Shown: positions 1 through 7,254 of the stretch, in pieces
Layout: the number at the start of each line of letters is the position of its first letter
Position numbering within the stretch: position 1 is the stretch's first letter
Origin: Streptomyces sp. 7-21
Lineage (GTDB): Bacteria; Actinomycetota; Actinomycetes; Streptomycetales; Streptomycetaceae
Direction: 5' to 3'
Length of the DNA stretch: 64,000 nucleotides
Assembly (NCBI RefSeq): GCF_016741785.1
Contig: NZ_JAERRL010000001.1
Coordinates: 1-64,000, forward strand
Position numbers and translations under genes: made by a program
Notes under the pieces: generated by a model
Database searches by the model: none
Seen by the model: the letters and a program-made list of their open reading frames with translations, nothing else
Told to the model about the DNA's origin: nothing

Positions 1-85
1 ATGCTGTGAGCAGGGGACCGTACCCGCATGGTTGGATGCCCTGCGGGACGGACAGGAGAACCCTGACACGACCGTGGAAGCCTGA
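1..85 (+). CDS. C-terminus of an upstream protein (partial)
   Basis: The second reading frame is open from the window edge to a TGA at 83-85 and encodes a tail ending WLDALRDGQENPDTTVEA. Codon composition is GC3-rich like the neighbours. The next gene starts about 30 bp downstream on the same strand, consistent with a co-transcribed upstream gene. The rest lies outside the window and I cannot assign a family; it could also be fortuitous. Confidence 0.4.
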   Translation, partial: CCEQGTVPAWLDALRDGQENPDTTVEA

Positions 86-115
86 GCGCGTGAGTCGGGA
101 AACGGACAGGACATC

Positions 116-1120
116 GTGAGGATCTTCGGCAGGATCCGGCAGCGGCCGTCCACGGACTGGCGGCTCGCTACCAACCGGGCCTTCACCCTCATCGACGACG
201 GCCGCTACGAGGACGCGGGCGCGCTGCTGACCCGCGCCGCCGACCTGGAGCCCTGGCTGTCGCAGTCCTGGTTCAACCTCGCGCTGCTGCACAAGTTCCG
301 CCACGACTGGGAGGCCGCCCGCATGGCCGGGCTGCGCGCCGTCGCCCTGCTGGAGAAGGACGCGGGCGCGCCCGACTGGTGGAACCTCGGGATCGCCGCC
401 ACCGCGCTCCAGGACTGGACGCTGGCGCGCCGCGCCTGGCAGGCGTACGGCCTCAACGTGCCCGGCGCCGCCTCCGCCGCCGCCGAGCCGCTGGGCATGA
501 ACCTGGGCGGCGCCGCCGTCCGGCTGTCGCCCGAGGGCGAGGCGGAGGTCGTCTGGGGCCGCCGGATCGACCCGGCACGCATCGAGGTGCAGAGCATCCC
601 GCTGCCCTCCTCGGGCCGCCGCTGGGGCGAGGTCGTGCTCCACGACGGGGTACCGCGCGGGGAACGCACGACCGTCGCGGGCGGCCTCACCGGCGGCACG
701 CCCTCGGTCTTCCCGGTCTTCGACGAGATTGAGCTGTGGGCGCCCAGCTCCGTGCCGACGTGGGTGGTGCTGATCGAGGCGGCCACGCCCGCCGACCGGG
801 ACGCCCTGGAACGCCTGGCGGCCGACGCCGGATACGCCGCCGAGGACTGGTCGGCCTCGGTGCGGCTGCTGTGCCGCTCCTGCTCCGAGAGCCGCATGCC
901 GACGGAGGAGGGCGACGGCCTCGCACTGCACGACCCGCACGACCACAGCGTCCCCGGGCATCCGGGCCCGCTGGGGCACACCGGGGCGGGCGCGCTGTGG
1001 ACGCCGGAGCGGGAGTGCGGCATCGCCGCGCCCGCCGCCCTGGTGCGCGGCCTGCTGGACGGCTGGGTGGCTGACAGCCCCGACACCCGGGAGTGGCGGG
1101 ATCTGGAAGAGGTCTGCTGA
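116..1120 (+). CDS. TPR-containing protein upstream of peptide deformylase
   Basis: The 334-residue product has tetratricopeptide-like helices in its first ~120 residues (Ala/Leu/Trp spacing around WFNLALLHKFRHDWEAARMA and WWNLGIAATALQDWTLARRA). This is followed by a less helical C-terminal domain with no motif I recognise. There is no signal peptide or membrane segment, so it is probably cytoplasmic. The GTG start at 116 has an AGGA-type ribosome site in GGACAGGACATC. It lies 82 bp before the deformylase gene on the same strand, an arrangement common in streptomycetes. TPR proteins mediate protein contacts; a role linked to nascent-chain processing would be inference from position only. Confidence 0.75.
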   Translation: MRIFGRIRQRPSTDWRLATNRAFTLIDDGRYEDAGALLTRAADLEPWLSQSWFNLALLHKFRHDWEAARMAGLRAVALLEKDAGAPDWWNLGIAATALQDWTLARRAWQAYGLNVPGAASAAAEPLGMNLGGAAVRLSPEGEAEVVWGRRIDPARIEVQSIPLPSSGRRWGEVVLHDGVPRGERTTVAGGLTGGTPSVFPVFDEIELWAPSSVPTWVVLIEAATPADRDALERLAADAGYAAEDWSASVRLLCRSCSESRMPTEEGDGLALHDPHDHSVPGHPGPLGHTGAGALWTPERECGIAAPAALVRGLLDGWVADSPDTREWRDLEEVC

Positions 1121-1202
1121 CGGCCCGGCCGGGCGGCTGCACGGGGGCCGTAAGCTGTACGGGTCCCCCTCAAGACCGTGACCGGAAGGCGAGCGGCCGA
1201 CC

Positions 1203-1832
1203 ATGGCGCAGCATGACACCGATGTCCCGCTCAGCGGCGAGTTCATTGACGACACCATCGACTGTGCGGAGCGTGAGCGCGCGCACCGGGAGCGTGGCAC
1301 GGTCCGGCCGATCACCGTCGTCGGGCACCCGATGCTGCACCGTGAGTGCCGGGACGTCACGGAGTTCGACGACAAGCTGGCCGCGCTGATCGACGACATG
1401 TTCGCCAGCCAGCGCGCCGCCGAGGGCGTGGGCCTGGCCGCCAACCAGATCGGTGTGGACCTGAAGGTCTTCGTCTACGACTGCATGGACGACGACGGTG
1501 TCCGCCACGTCGGGGTGGTCTGCAACCCCGTGCTGGAGGAGCTGCCCGCCGAGTCGCGCGTGCTCGACGACAACAACGAGGGCTGCCTGTCCGTGCCGAC
1601 GGCGTACGCCGAGCTGGCACGTCCCGACGTCGCGGTCGTCCGGGGCCAGGACGCCACGGGCAAGCCGATCCGGGTGCGCGGCACCGGCTACTTCGCCCGC
1701 TGCCTCCAGCACGAGACGGACCACCTGTACGGCTACCTGTACATCGACCGCCTCTCCAAGCGGGAGCGGAAGAAGGCGCTGAAGATGATGGCCGAGGGCA
1801 CGCCGCGCTACGAGACGGTGCCCAACGACTGA
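1203..1832 (+). CDS. def: Peptide deformylase
   Basis: This metalloenzyme removes the formyl group from the initiator methionine of nascent proteins in the cytoplasm. All three family motifs are present: [10 protein letters not shown] (about residues 75-84), EGCLS (126-130, Cys is a metal ligand) and QHETDH (169-174, two His ligands and the catalytic Glu). At 209 residues it is longer than E. coli Def because of a ~30-residue N-terminal extension, as is typical in actinomycetes. The ATG start follows GGCGAGCGGCC, a weak ribosome site. It is probably co-transcribed with the TPR gene and is followed by a strong hairpin. Confidence 0.97.
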   Translation: MAQHDTDVPLSGEFIDDTIDCAERERAHRERGTVRPITVVGHPMLHRECRDVTEFDDKLAALIDDMFASQRAAEGVGLAANQIGVDLKVFVYDCMDDDGVRHVGVVCNPVLEELPAESRVLDDNNEGCLSVPTAYAELARPDVAVVRGQDATGKPIRVRGTGYFARCLQHETDHLYGYLYIDRLSKRERKKALKMMAEGTPRYETVPND

Positions 1833-1845
1833 AGCCGTGAGCCGC

Positions 1846-1885
1846 GCGGGCGGCGCCATTGGCATGGGCCGGTGGCGCCGCCCGC
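1846..1885 (+). terminator. Hairpin terminator after def
   Basis: Two perfect 13-bp arms, GCGGGCGGCGCCA (1846-1858) and TGGCGCCGCCCGC (1873-1885), flank a 14-nt loop just after the def stop codon. There is no long T tract, as is usual for streptomycete terminators. Confidence 0.7.
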
Positions 1886-1965
1886 CGCGTCATTGACGCG
1901 CGTTGAACGATCCGACACGCTCGTTGGGACCAAGCTCTTCCCCGTAACTCCCCATCGGAGGAAGC

Positions 1966-2700
1966 ATGTTCAGACGGCTGCTGCGCGTCGTTCTCACCGT
2001 GGCCATGGTCGCCTCCGCCTCGCTGGCGGTCACCGTCACCACCGCGGGCACCGCCCGCGCCGACGGCTGCTACACCTGGAACCGCACGCTCTCCCAGGGC
2101 GCGTCGGGCGAGGACGTCAGGCAGCTCCAGATCCGCGTGTCCGGTTATCCCGGCTACGGCAACGTCCTCGCCATCGACGGCGAGTACGGTCCGGCGACGG
2201 CCGCCGCCGTCACCCGCTTCCAGGAGGCGTACGGCCTCAGCGCGGACGGGATCGCCGGGCCGGAGACGTTCAACCAGATCTACGCGCTCCAGGACGACGA
2301 CTGCACGCCGGTCCACTTCACGTACCCGGAGCTCAACACCTGCAACTCCGACTGGTCTGGCGGCGCGGTCTCGGCCGCCGCGGCGCGCGAGAACGCGCTG
2401 ATCAACATGTGGAAGCTGGAGGCGCTCCGGCACGCCCTCGGCGACAGCCCCATCAACGTCAGCAGCGCCTTCCGCTCCTACTCGTGCAACAGCGCGGTCG
2501 GCGGGGCGAGCGACAGCCGGCACCTGTACGGCGCTGCCGTGGACCTCGTGGGCTCGCACTCGTTCTGCACGCTGGCGCTCCAGGCCCGCTACCACGGCTT
2601 CAACGGCATTCTGGGGCCGGGCTACCCGGGGCACGACGACCACACCCACGTGGACACCCGGGCCAGCCGCTACTGGTCGGCACCGACCTGCGGCATCTGA
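1966..2700 (+). CDS. Secreted peptidoglycan-binding M15-type carboxypeptidase
   Basis: The product has 244 residues. Residues 1-34 form a classic Sec signal peptide (Arg-rich start, hydrophobic core, ARA-type cleavage site). A PG_binding_1 repeat follows (about 40-110, with GEYGPATAAAVTRFQ). The C-terminal half is an M15A/VanY-like domain with the zinc motifs SRHLYGAAVD and DDHTHVDT. It should bind and trim peptidoglycan peptides outside the cell. A GGAGG ribosome site precedes ATG 1966. The paired Cys residues fit an exported, disulfide-bonded enzyme. The gene stands alone between def and the convergent nrdAB operon, flanked by hairpins, so it is probably monocistronic. Confidence 0.9.
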   Translation: MFRRLLRVVLTVAMVASASLAVTVTTAGTARADGCYTWNRTLSQGASGEDVRQLQIRVSGYPGYGNVLAIDGEYGPATAAAVTRFQEAYGLSADGIAGPETFNQIYALQDDDCTPVHFTYPELNTCNSDWSGGAVSAAAARENALINMWKLEALRHALGDSPINVSSAFRSYSCNSAVGGASDSRHLYGAAVDLVGSHSFCTLALQARYHGFNGILGPGYPGHDDHTHVDTRASRYWSAPTCGI

Positions 2701-2715
2701 CCGGCGCCCGCCTGC

Positions 2716-2760
2716 GGCCCGGGTGTCCCGGCGGCTCCGCACCGCCGGGACACCCGGGCC
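2716..2760. terminator. Bidirectional terminator between M15 peptidase and nrdB
   Basis: Two perfect 19-bp arms (2716-2734 and 2742-2760) surround a 7-nt loop in the 72-bp gap between convergent genes. The structure is symmetrical, so it can serve both strands. Confidence 0.85.
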
Positions 2761-2772
2761 CGGCCTCCCGTG

Positions 2773-3822
2773 CTAGAACTCGTCGTCGAAGGAGACGCTG
2801 CCTTCGACCGCCACCTGGTAGGCGGAGGGGCGGCGTTCGAAGAAGTTCGTCAGCTCCTGCACGTCCTGGAGCTCCATGAACGGGAACGGGTTGGACGCGC
2901 CGAAGACCGGCTCAAGCCCGAGCCGCACCAGCCGCTGGTCGGCGACACACTCCAGGTACTGCCGCATCGACTCAGTGTTCATCCCCGGCAGGCCGTCGCC
3001 GCACAGGTCGCGCGCGAACTGGAGCTCGGCCGCCACCGCCTCCTTGACCATCCCGGTGATCTGGCGGCCCATCTCCGCGTCGAACAGGCCGGGCTCCTCC
3101 TCGCGGACGGTGTCCACCACGTGGAAGGCGAAGGCCATGTGGCAGCTCTCGTCGCGGAACACCCAGTTGGTGCCGGTCGCCAGGCCGTGCAGCAGGCCCC
3201 GGGAACGGAACCAGTACACGTAGGCGAACGCGCCGTAGAAGAACAGCCCCTCGATGCAGGCGGCGAAGCAGATCAGGTTCAGCAGGAAGCGGCGCCTGTC
3301 CTCCTTGGTGACCAGGGTGTCGATGTCCTCCACCGAGTCCATCCACCGGAAGCAGAACCGCGCCTTCTCTCGGATCGAGGGGATGTTCTCGATGGCGGCG
3401 AACGCCTCGGCGCGCTCGTCGTGATCGGGCAGGTAGGTGTCCAGCAGCGTCAGGTAGAACTGGACGTGGACCGCCTCCTCGAACAGCTGCCGCGACAGAT
3501 AGAGCCTGGCCTCCGGGGAGTTGATGTGGCGGTAGAGCGTGAGGACCAGATTGTTGGCGACGATGGAGTCGCCGGTCGCGAAGAACGCTACGAGCCGGCT
3601 GATGAGGTGCTGCTCGCCGGGGGAGAGCTTCGCCAGGTCGGCCACGTCGGAGTGCAGGTCCACCTCCTCCACGGTCCAGGTGTTCTTGATGGCGTCGCGG
3701 TACCGCTCGTAGAACCCCGGGTAGCGCATCGGGCGGAGCGTCAGCTCGAAGCCGGGGTCGAGGAGGTTCCGTTCGCCGGCGGCGGGCGGCTGGGGCAGGG
3801 TCTGGGGCTGGGACGTGTTCAC
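2773..3822 (-). CDS. nrdB: Class Ia ribonucleotide reductase, small (radical) subunit
   Basis: The 349-residue diiron-tyrosyl radical subunit works with NrdA to reduce ribonucleoside diphosphates. The ferritin-like ligand motifs are visible: an early Glu in the FFATGDS helix region, EEAVH in the second helix and DESCHMAF (Glu/His ligands) near the centre. The C-terminus is acidic and aromatic (SVSFDDEF), like the tail that docks on NrdA. The GTG start at 3820-3822 overlaps the nrdA stop (GTGA), so translation is coupled. S. coelicolor has a third gene, nrdS, in this operon as I recall; none is present here. Confidence 0.95.
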   Translation of the reverse strand: MNTSQPQTLPQPPAAGERNLLDPGFELTLRPMRYPGFYERYRDAIKNTWTVEEVDLHSDVADLAKLSPGEQHLISRLVAFFATGDSIVANNLVLTLYRHINSPEARLYLSRQLFEEAVHVQFYLTLLDTYLPDHDERAEAFAAIENIPSIREKARFCFRWMDSVEDIDTLVTKEDRRRFLLNLICFAACIEGLFFYGAFAYVYWFRSRGLLHGLATGTNWVFRDESCHMAFAFHVVDTVREEEPGLFDAEMGRQITGMVKEAVAAELQFARDLCGDGLPGMNTESMRQYLECVADQRLVRLGLEPVFGASNPFPFMELQDVQELTNFFERRPSAYQVAVEGSVSFDDEF

Positions 3823-6188
3823 TGGCAGGCCTCGCAGATCTCGGGGTTCTCGAGCGAGCAGGCGGCCGCCTGCCCGGGTACGGGGGTGCTCGCGCCGTGG
3901 GGTGCGGCGGTGCGGGCCGCGGTGCCGCGTGCCGCGCGCGCGATCCGGGTCGCCGGGCGCGACCGCAGGTAGTAGGTGGTCTTCAGGCCGCTCCGCCAGG
4001 CGTAGGCGTACATCGAGCTGAGCTTTCCGATGGTCGGCGCGGCCAGGAAGAGGTTCAGCGACTGGCTCTGGTCCAGGAAGGGGGTGCGGGCCGCGGCCAT
4101 GTCGATCAGCGCGCGCTGCGGGATCTCCCACGCCGTGCGGTACAGCTCGCGCAGCTCCTCGGGCAGGCCCGGCAGGCCGAGCACGGAACCGTTCGCCTCG
4201 CGCAGCGCCTCCCTGGTGCCCTCGTGCCACAGCCCGTGCCGCTTCAGGTCCTCCACCAGGTAGGTGTTGACCTGGAGGAACTCCCCGCTGAGCGTCTCGC
4301 GCTTGAACAGGTTCGACACCTGCGGCTCGATGCACTCGTACACGCCCGCGATCGCGGCGATGGTGGCCGTCGGTGCGATGGCGAGCAGCAGCGCGTTGCG
4401 CATGCCGGAGCGGGCGATCCGGGCGCGCAGCGCGGCCCAGCGGTCCGGCCAGCGGAACGTGACGTCCTGGTAGTGGTCCGGGTGCAGCACGCCGCGCGCC
4501 GTCCGCGTGTCCAGCCAGGCGGGGTGCGGGCCGTGGCGTTCGGCGAGGTGGGCGGAGGTCTCGTAGGCGGCGAGCATGAGGCGCTCGGCGATGGCGGTGG
4601 ACAGCTCGCGGGCCTGCGGGGAGCCGAACGGCAGCCGCTTGCGGAAGAACACGTCCTGCAGGCCCATCACCCCCAGGCCCACCGGCCGCCAGCGGGAGTT
4701 GGAGGCGGCGGCCTGCCGGGTCGGGTAGTAGGTGAGGTCCACGGCCCGGTCGAGGAACAGCACGGCGGTGCGCACGGTGGCGTCCAGCCGCTCCCAGTCC
4801 ATCTCGCCGTCGTCGCCCAGGTGGGCCGCGAGGTTGACGGAGCCGAGGTTGCACACCGCGGTCTCCCCGTCGTCGGAGACCTCGATGATCTCGGTGCACA
4901 GGTTGGAGGAGTGCACGACCGAGCCGGGCCTGGCGGTCTGGTTGGCGGTCCGGTTCGCGGTGTCCTTGAACGTCATCCAGCCGTTGCCGGTCTGCGCGAG
5001 CGTGCGCATCATCCGGGCGTACAGCTGCCGCGCGGGGACGGTCCGCACGGCCAGCCCGGCCGCCTCGGCGCGGCGGTAGGCAGCGTCGAACTCCTCGCCC
5101 CACAGGTCCGGCAGTTCGGGCACGTCGGCCGGTGAGAACAGCGACCACTCAGCGTCGGCTTCGACGCGGCGCATGAACTCGTCGGGGATCCAGTGCGCGA
5201 GGTTCAGGTTGTGGGTGCGGCGGGCGTCCTCCCCGGTGTTGTCCCGCAGCTCAAGGAACTCCTCGATGTCGGCGTGCCAGGTCTCCAGGTAGACGCAGGC
5301 CGCGCCCTTGCGCCGCCCGCCCTGGTTGACGGCGGCCACCGAGGCGTCCAGCGTCCGCAGGAACGGCACGATGCCGTTGGAGGTGCCGTTGGTGCCGCGG
5401 ATCAGTGAGCCCCGGGCGCGCACCCGGGAGTACGGCAGGCCGATGCCGCCGGCGTGCTTCGACAGCCGCGCCACCTGGTGGTAGCGCTCGTAGATCGAGT
5501 CCAGGTCGTCCCGGGGGGAGTCCAGCAGGTAGCAGGACGACAGCTGGGGGTGGCGCGTGCCGGAGTTGAACAGCGTGGGGGAGGAGGGCAGGTAGGCCAG
5601 GCGGCTGGTGAGCCGGTACAGCTCGGCGACCTCTGCCAGCGCCGTCTCGTCCTCGCCGCCCGCCAGGCCGCAGGCGACGCGCAGCAGGAAGTACTGCGGG
5701 GTCTCGATGACCCGGCGCGTCACCGGGTGGCGCAGCAGGTACCGCGACTCGACGGTCCGCAGGCCGAAGTAGCCGAACCGGTCGTCGGCTCCCTCCCCGG
5801 CCGCCCGCTCGGCCAGGCCGTCCAGGGCGGCGGCATGCCGGCGGACGAACGCGGCGGTGGTGTCGGCGATCAGGCCCTCGCGGTGGCCCACGGCGATGGC
5901 GGACGTGAACGAGCCGGCGCCCTGTTCCGCCGCCTCCTCCCGGATCGCCAGCGTCAGCAGCCGCGCCGCCAGCCGTGAGTAGGCGGGTTCCTCGGCGATG
6001 AGCCCGGCCGCCGCCTCGGTGGCCAGCGCGCGCAGCTCCGCCGGCGTGGACCCGGCGTGGCGGCCGCGCAAGGCCGCCTCGGCCACCCGGCCCGGATCGG
6101 CGCCGGGCAGATCCGCGGCGAGGCCGTGCAGCGTCCGCAGCAGCCCGGCTGTCGCCGGCTCCGCGGGGGCTTGGGGTGCGGTGGTCAC
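3819..6188 (-). CDS. nrdA: Class Ia ribonucleotide reductase, large (catalytic) subunit
   Basis: The 789-residue catalytic subunit makes deoxynucleotides in the cytoplasm. Family signatures include NSGTRHPQLSSCYLL near the first redox Cys, SNLCTEI, and a C-terminal CEACQ pair that relays electrons from thioredoxin. I chose the GTG at 6188 because upstream codons fall in the structured leader. No obvious ATP-cone precedes the catalytic core, although the first ~100 residues are helical. The gene is transcribed ahead of nrdB and lies about 110 bp after a cobalamin aptamer. In S. coelicolor the vitamin-B12-dependent class II enzyme substitutes for this one, and B12 shuts this operon off; the same logic is expected here. 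Confidence 0.95.
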   Translation of the reverse strand: MTTAPQAPAEPATAGLLRTLHGLAADLPGADPGRVAEAALRGRHAGSTPAELRALATEAAAGLIAEEPAYSRLAARLLTLAIREEAAEQGAGSFTSAIAVGHREGLIADTTAAFVRRHAAALDGLAERAAGEGADDRFGYFGLRTVESRYLLRHPVTRRVIETPQYFLLRVACGLAGGEDETALAEVAELYRLTSRLAYLPSSPTLFNSGTRHPQLSSCYLLDSPRDDLDSIYERYHQVARLSKHAGGIGLPYSRVRARGSLIRGTNGTSNGIVPFLRTLDASVAAVNQGGRRKGAACVYLETWHADIEEFLELRDNTGEDARRTHNLNLAHWIPDEFMRRVEADAEWSLFSPADVPELPDLWGEEFDAAYRRAEAAGLAVRTVPARQLYARMMRTLAQTGNGWMTFKDTANRTANQTARPGSVVHSSNLCTEIIEVSDDGETAVCNLGSVNLAAHLGDDGEMDWERLDATVRTAVLFLDRAVDLTYYPTRQAAASNSRWRPVGLGVMGLQDVFFRKRLPFGSPQARELSTAIAERLMLAAYETSAHLAERHGPHPAWLDTRTARGVLHPDHYQDVTFRWPDRWAALRARIARSGMRNALLLAIAPTATIAAIAGVYECIEPQVSNLFKRETLSGEFLQVNTYLVEDLKRHGLWHEGTREALREANGSVLGLPGLPEELRELYRTAWEIPQRALIDMAAARTPFLDQSQSLNLFLAAPTIGKLSSMYAYAWRSGLKTTYYLRSRPATRIARAARGTAARTAAPHGASTPVPGQAAACSLENPEICEACQ

Positions 6189-6299
6189 GGCAGTCGTTCT
6201 CCCTCGTGCTCCGTGGGGCGCCCCGTGGGCAGGGGCGACGGACGCAGGAGAGGAGAAGCGTGCGCGTCGGCGAGCCCAACCCACGAGGCCCGGACGTGG

Positions 6300-6412
6300 T
6301 CAACGCCACCGGCAGGCATTCGGACTCGCGACAAGCAGCACGGAACGGCTTATCGCACACCGTTGCGGGACAGTTCCGGACTCACACCGGATTCCCCTGG
6401 TCGGCAGCGAGT
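6300..6412 (-). ncRNA. Cobalamin (B12) riboswitch of nrdAB
   Basis: Read on the minus strand, the leader contains the B12-box landmarks. These are ATCCGGTGTGAGTCCGG, ACTGTCCCGCAACGGT (about 6352-6395) and, downstream, GCGAGTCCGAATGCCTGCCGG. Between the aptamer and nrdA, a possible expression-platform hairpin has arms CCACG/CGTGG at 6281-6299. Coenzyme B12 is known to repress the Streptomyces nrdABS operon through this riboswitch class. The aptamer boundaries given are approximate. Confidence 0.93.
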
Positions 6413-6415
6413 ATG

Positions 6416-6462
6416 AGCATACATGTTGTGCCGCACAGGGGAAGAGGCCCTATATGTTGTGT
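6416..6462 (-). promoter_or_regulatory. Pair of NrdR-type boxes upstream of nrdAB
   Basis: Two copies of a 16-bp element, each with the minus-strand core CACAACATRTA, lie at 6447-6462 and 6416-6431, with starts exactly 31 bp apart (three helical turns). This matches the known arrangement of tandem NrdR boxes at ribonucleotide reductase promoters. The distal box overlaps the stop codon of the GNAT gene, so the nrd promoter must lie inside or against that gene's 3' end. Confidence 0.75.
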
Positions 6463-6989
6463 CTCTGCTCGGAGGGGGGCGTGAGGTCGATCGCGAACGC
6501 CCGCAGCCTGATGCCGGGACGGGGCTCCCAGTCGCGCTGCGGCTCTCTGGCGAAGCCCAGCCGCTGGTAGAGCCGGTGCGCCGTTCGCATCTGCGAGAGG
6601 CTGGAGATCACCACCCGCCGGCACCCCAGCGCTGTGGCCCGGTCCAGGCACGCGCGCACCAGCGCCTCGCCGACGCCCCTGCCCCGCGCGGCGGGGGAGA
6701 CGGCCAGCATCCGGAACTCGGCCTCGTGCGCCCCGGCCGCCACCTCGGTGAGCGCGCTGCCCGGCGGCGCGAACGTCACCGTCCCCAGCGGGGGCGCCCC
6801 GGGCGCCGCCGGACCGGCGGCCACCAGCACCTCGCCGTGGGCCGCGCGCCCCCGCGCGTCGCGCAGCTCCGCCAGGTACGGGTCCCGCTCGCCGTGCGTG
6901 AGCAGCCCGTCGCGCAGGTACACGGCCGCGGCCAGCTCCCCGGCGGCGTCCAGCTCGCCGGGGAGCGCGGTCCTGATCTCAGTGTCCAT
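6450..6989 (-). CDS. GNAT-family N-acetyltransferase
   Basis: The 179-residue product has a GNAT fold: an N-terminal strand-helix segment, a central strand (EFRMLAVSP), the acetyl-CoA pyrophosphate loop AARGRGVGEALV and a C-terminal HRLYQRLGF motif. It should transfer an acetyl group from acetyl-CoA to an amine; the substrate cannot be read from sequence. It is transcribed toward nrdAB, and its last codons and stop (HNI-TAG) sit within an NrdR-like box. ATG 6989 is the only good start. Confidence 0.88.
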   Translation of the reverse strand: MDTEIRTALPGELDAAGELAAAVYLRDGLLTHGERDPYLAELRDARGRAAHGEVLVAAGPAAPGAPPLGTVTFAPPGSALTEVAAGAHEAEFRMLAVSPAARGRGVGEALVRACLDRATALGCRRVVISSLSQMRTAHRLYQRLGFAREPQRDWEPRPGIRLRAFAIDLTPPSEQRHNI

Positions 6990-7053
6990 GCCGCCAGTGT
7001 GAGGGCACCCACTGACAGTCCGGCCCGGCGGCGGCTGCCGGACCGGCGCGCCT

Positions 7054-7254
7054 TCAGCAGCAGCCGCGGCGGGGAGCGGCGCCGTCGCCGTAGCGCTCGG
7101 CGACGCGCCGCCGCTCGAACTCGCGCCGGCTGAGCACCGGTGCGTGCGGGTCCTGGGTCCTGGCGCGCTCGACGTACCGCTCGTACGCCGTCTCGCCGGT
7201 GAACTCCCGCACGTACCACCACAGCCGGGCCAGCCGGCGCCGCACGGCCGTCAT
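7054..7254 (-). CDS. YbdD/YjiX-family small protein, CstA partner
   Basis: This 66-residue basic protein has a WWYVREFTGE-Y-YV core, a DPHAPVLSRREFERRR stretch and a Cys-rich end, features of the YbdD/YjiX family. In many bacteria this family is encoded directly after CstA-type peptide/pyruvate transporters and is thought to assist them. Its ATG overlaps the stop of the cstA gene by 4 bp (ATGA), so the two are translationally coupled. Confidence 0.85.
   Translation of the reverse strand: MTAVRRRLARLWWYVREFTGETAYERYVERARTQDPHAPVLSRREFERRRVAERYGDGAAPRRGCC

Noticed and set aside
205..1173. Long minus-strand open frame opposite the TPR gene
   Set aside because: It is a shadow frame caused by GC-rich codon bias, with Arg/Ser/Pro-rich sequence and no motifs. 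The plus-strand frame carries TPR helices and a ribosome site.
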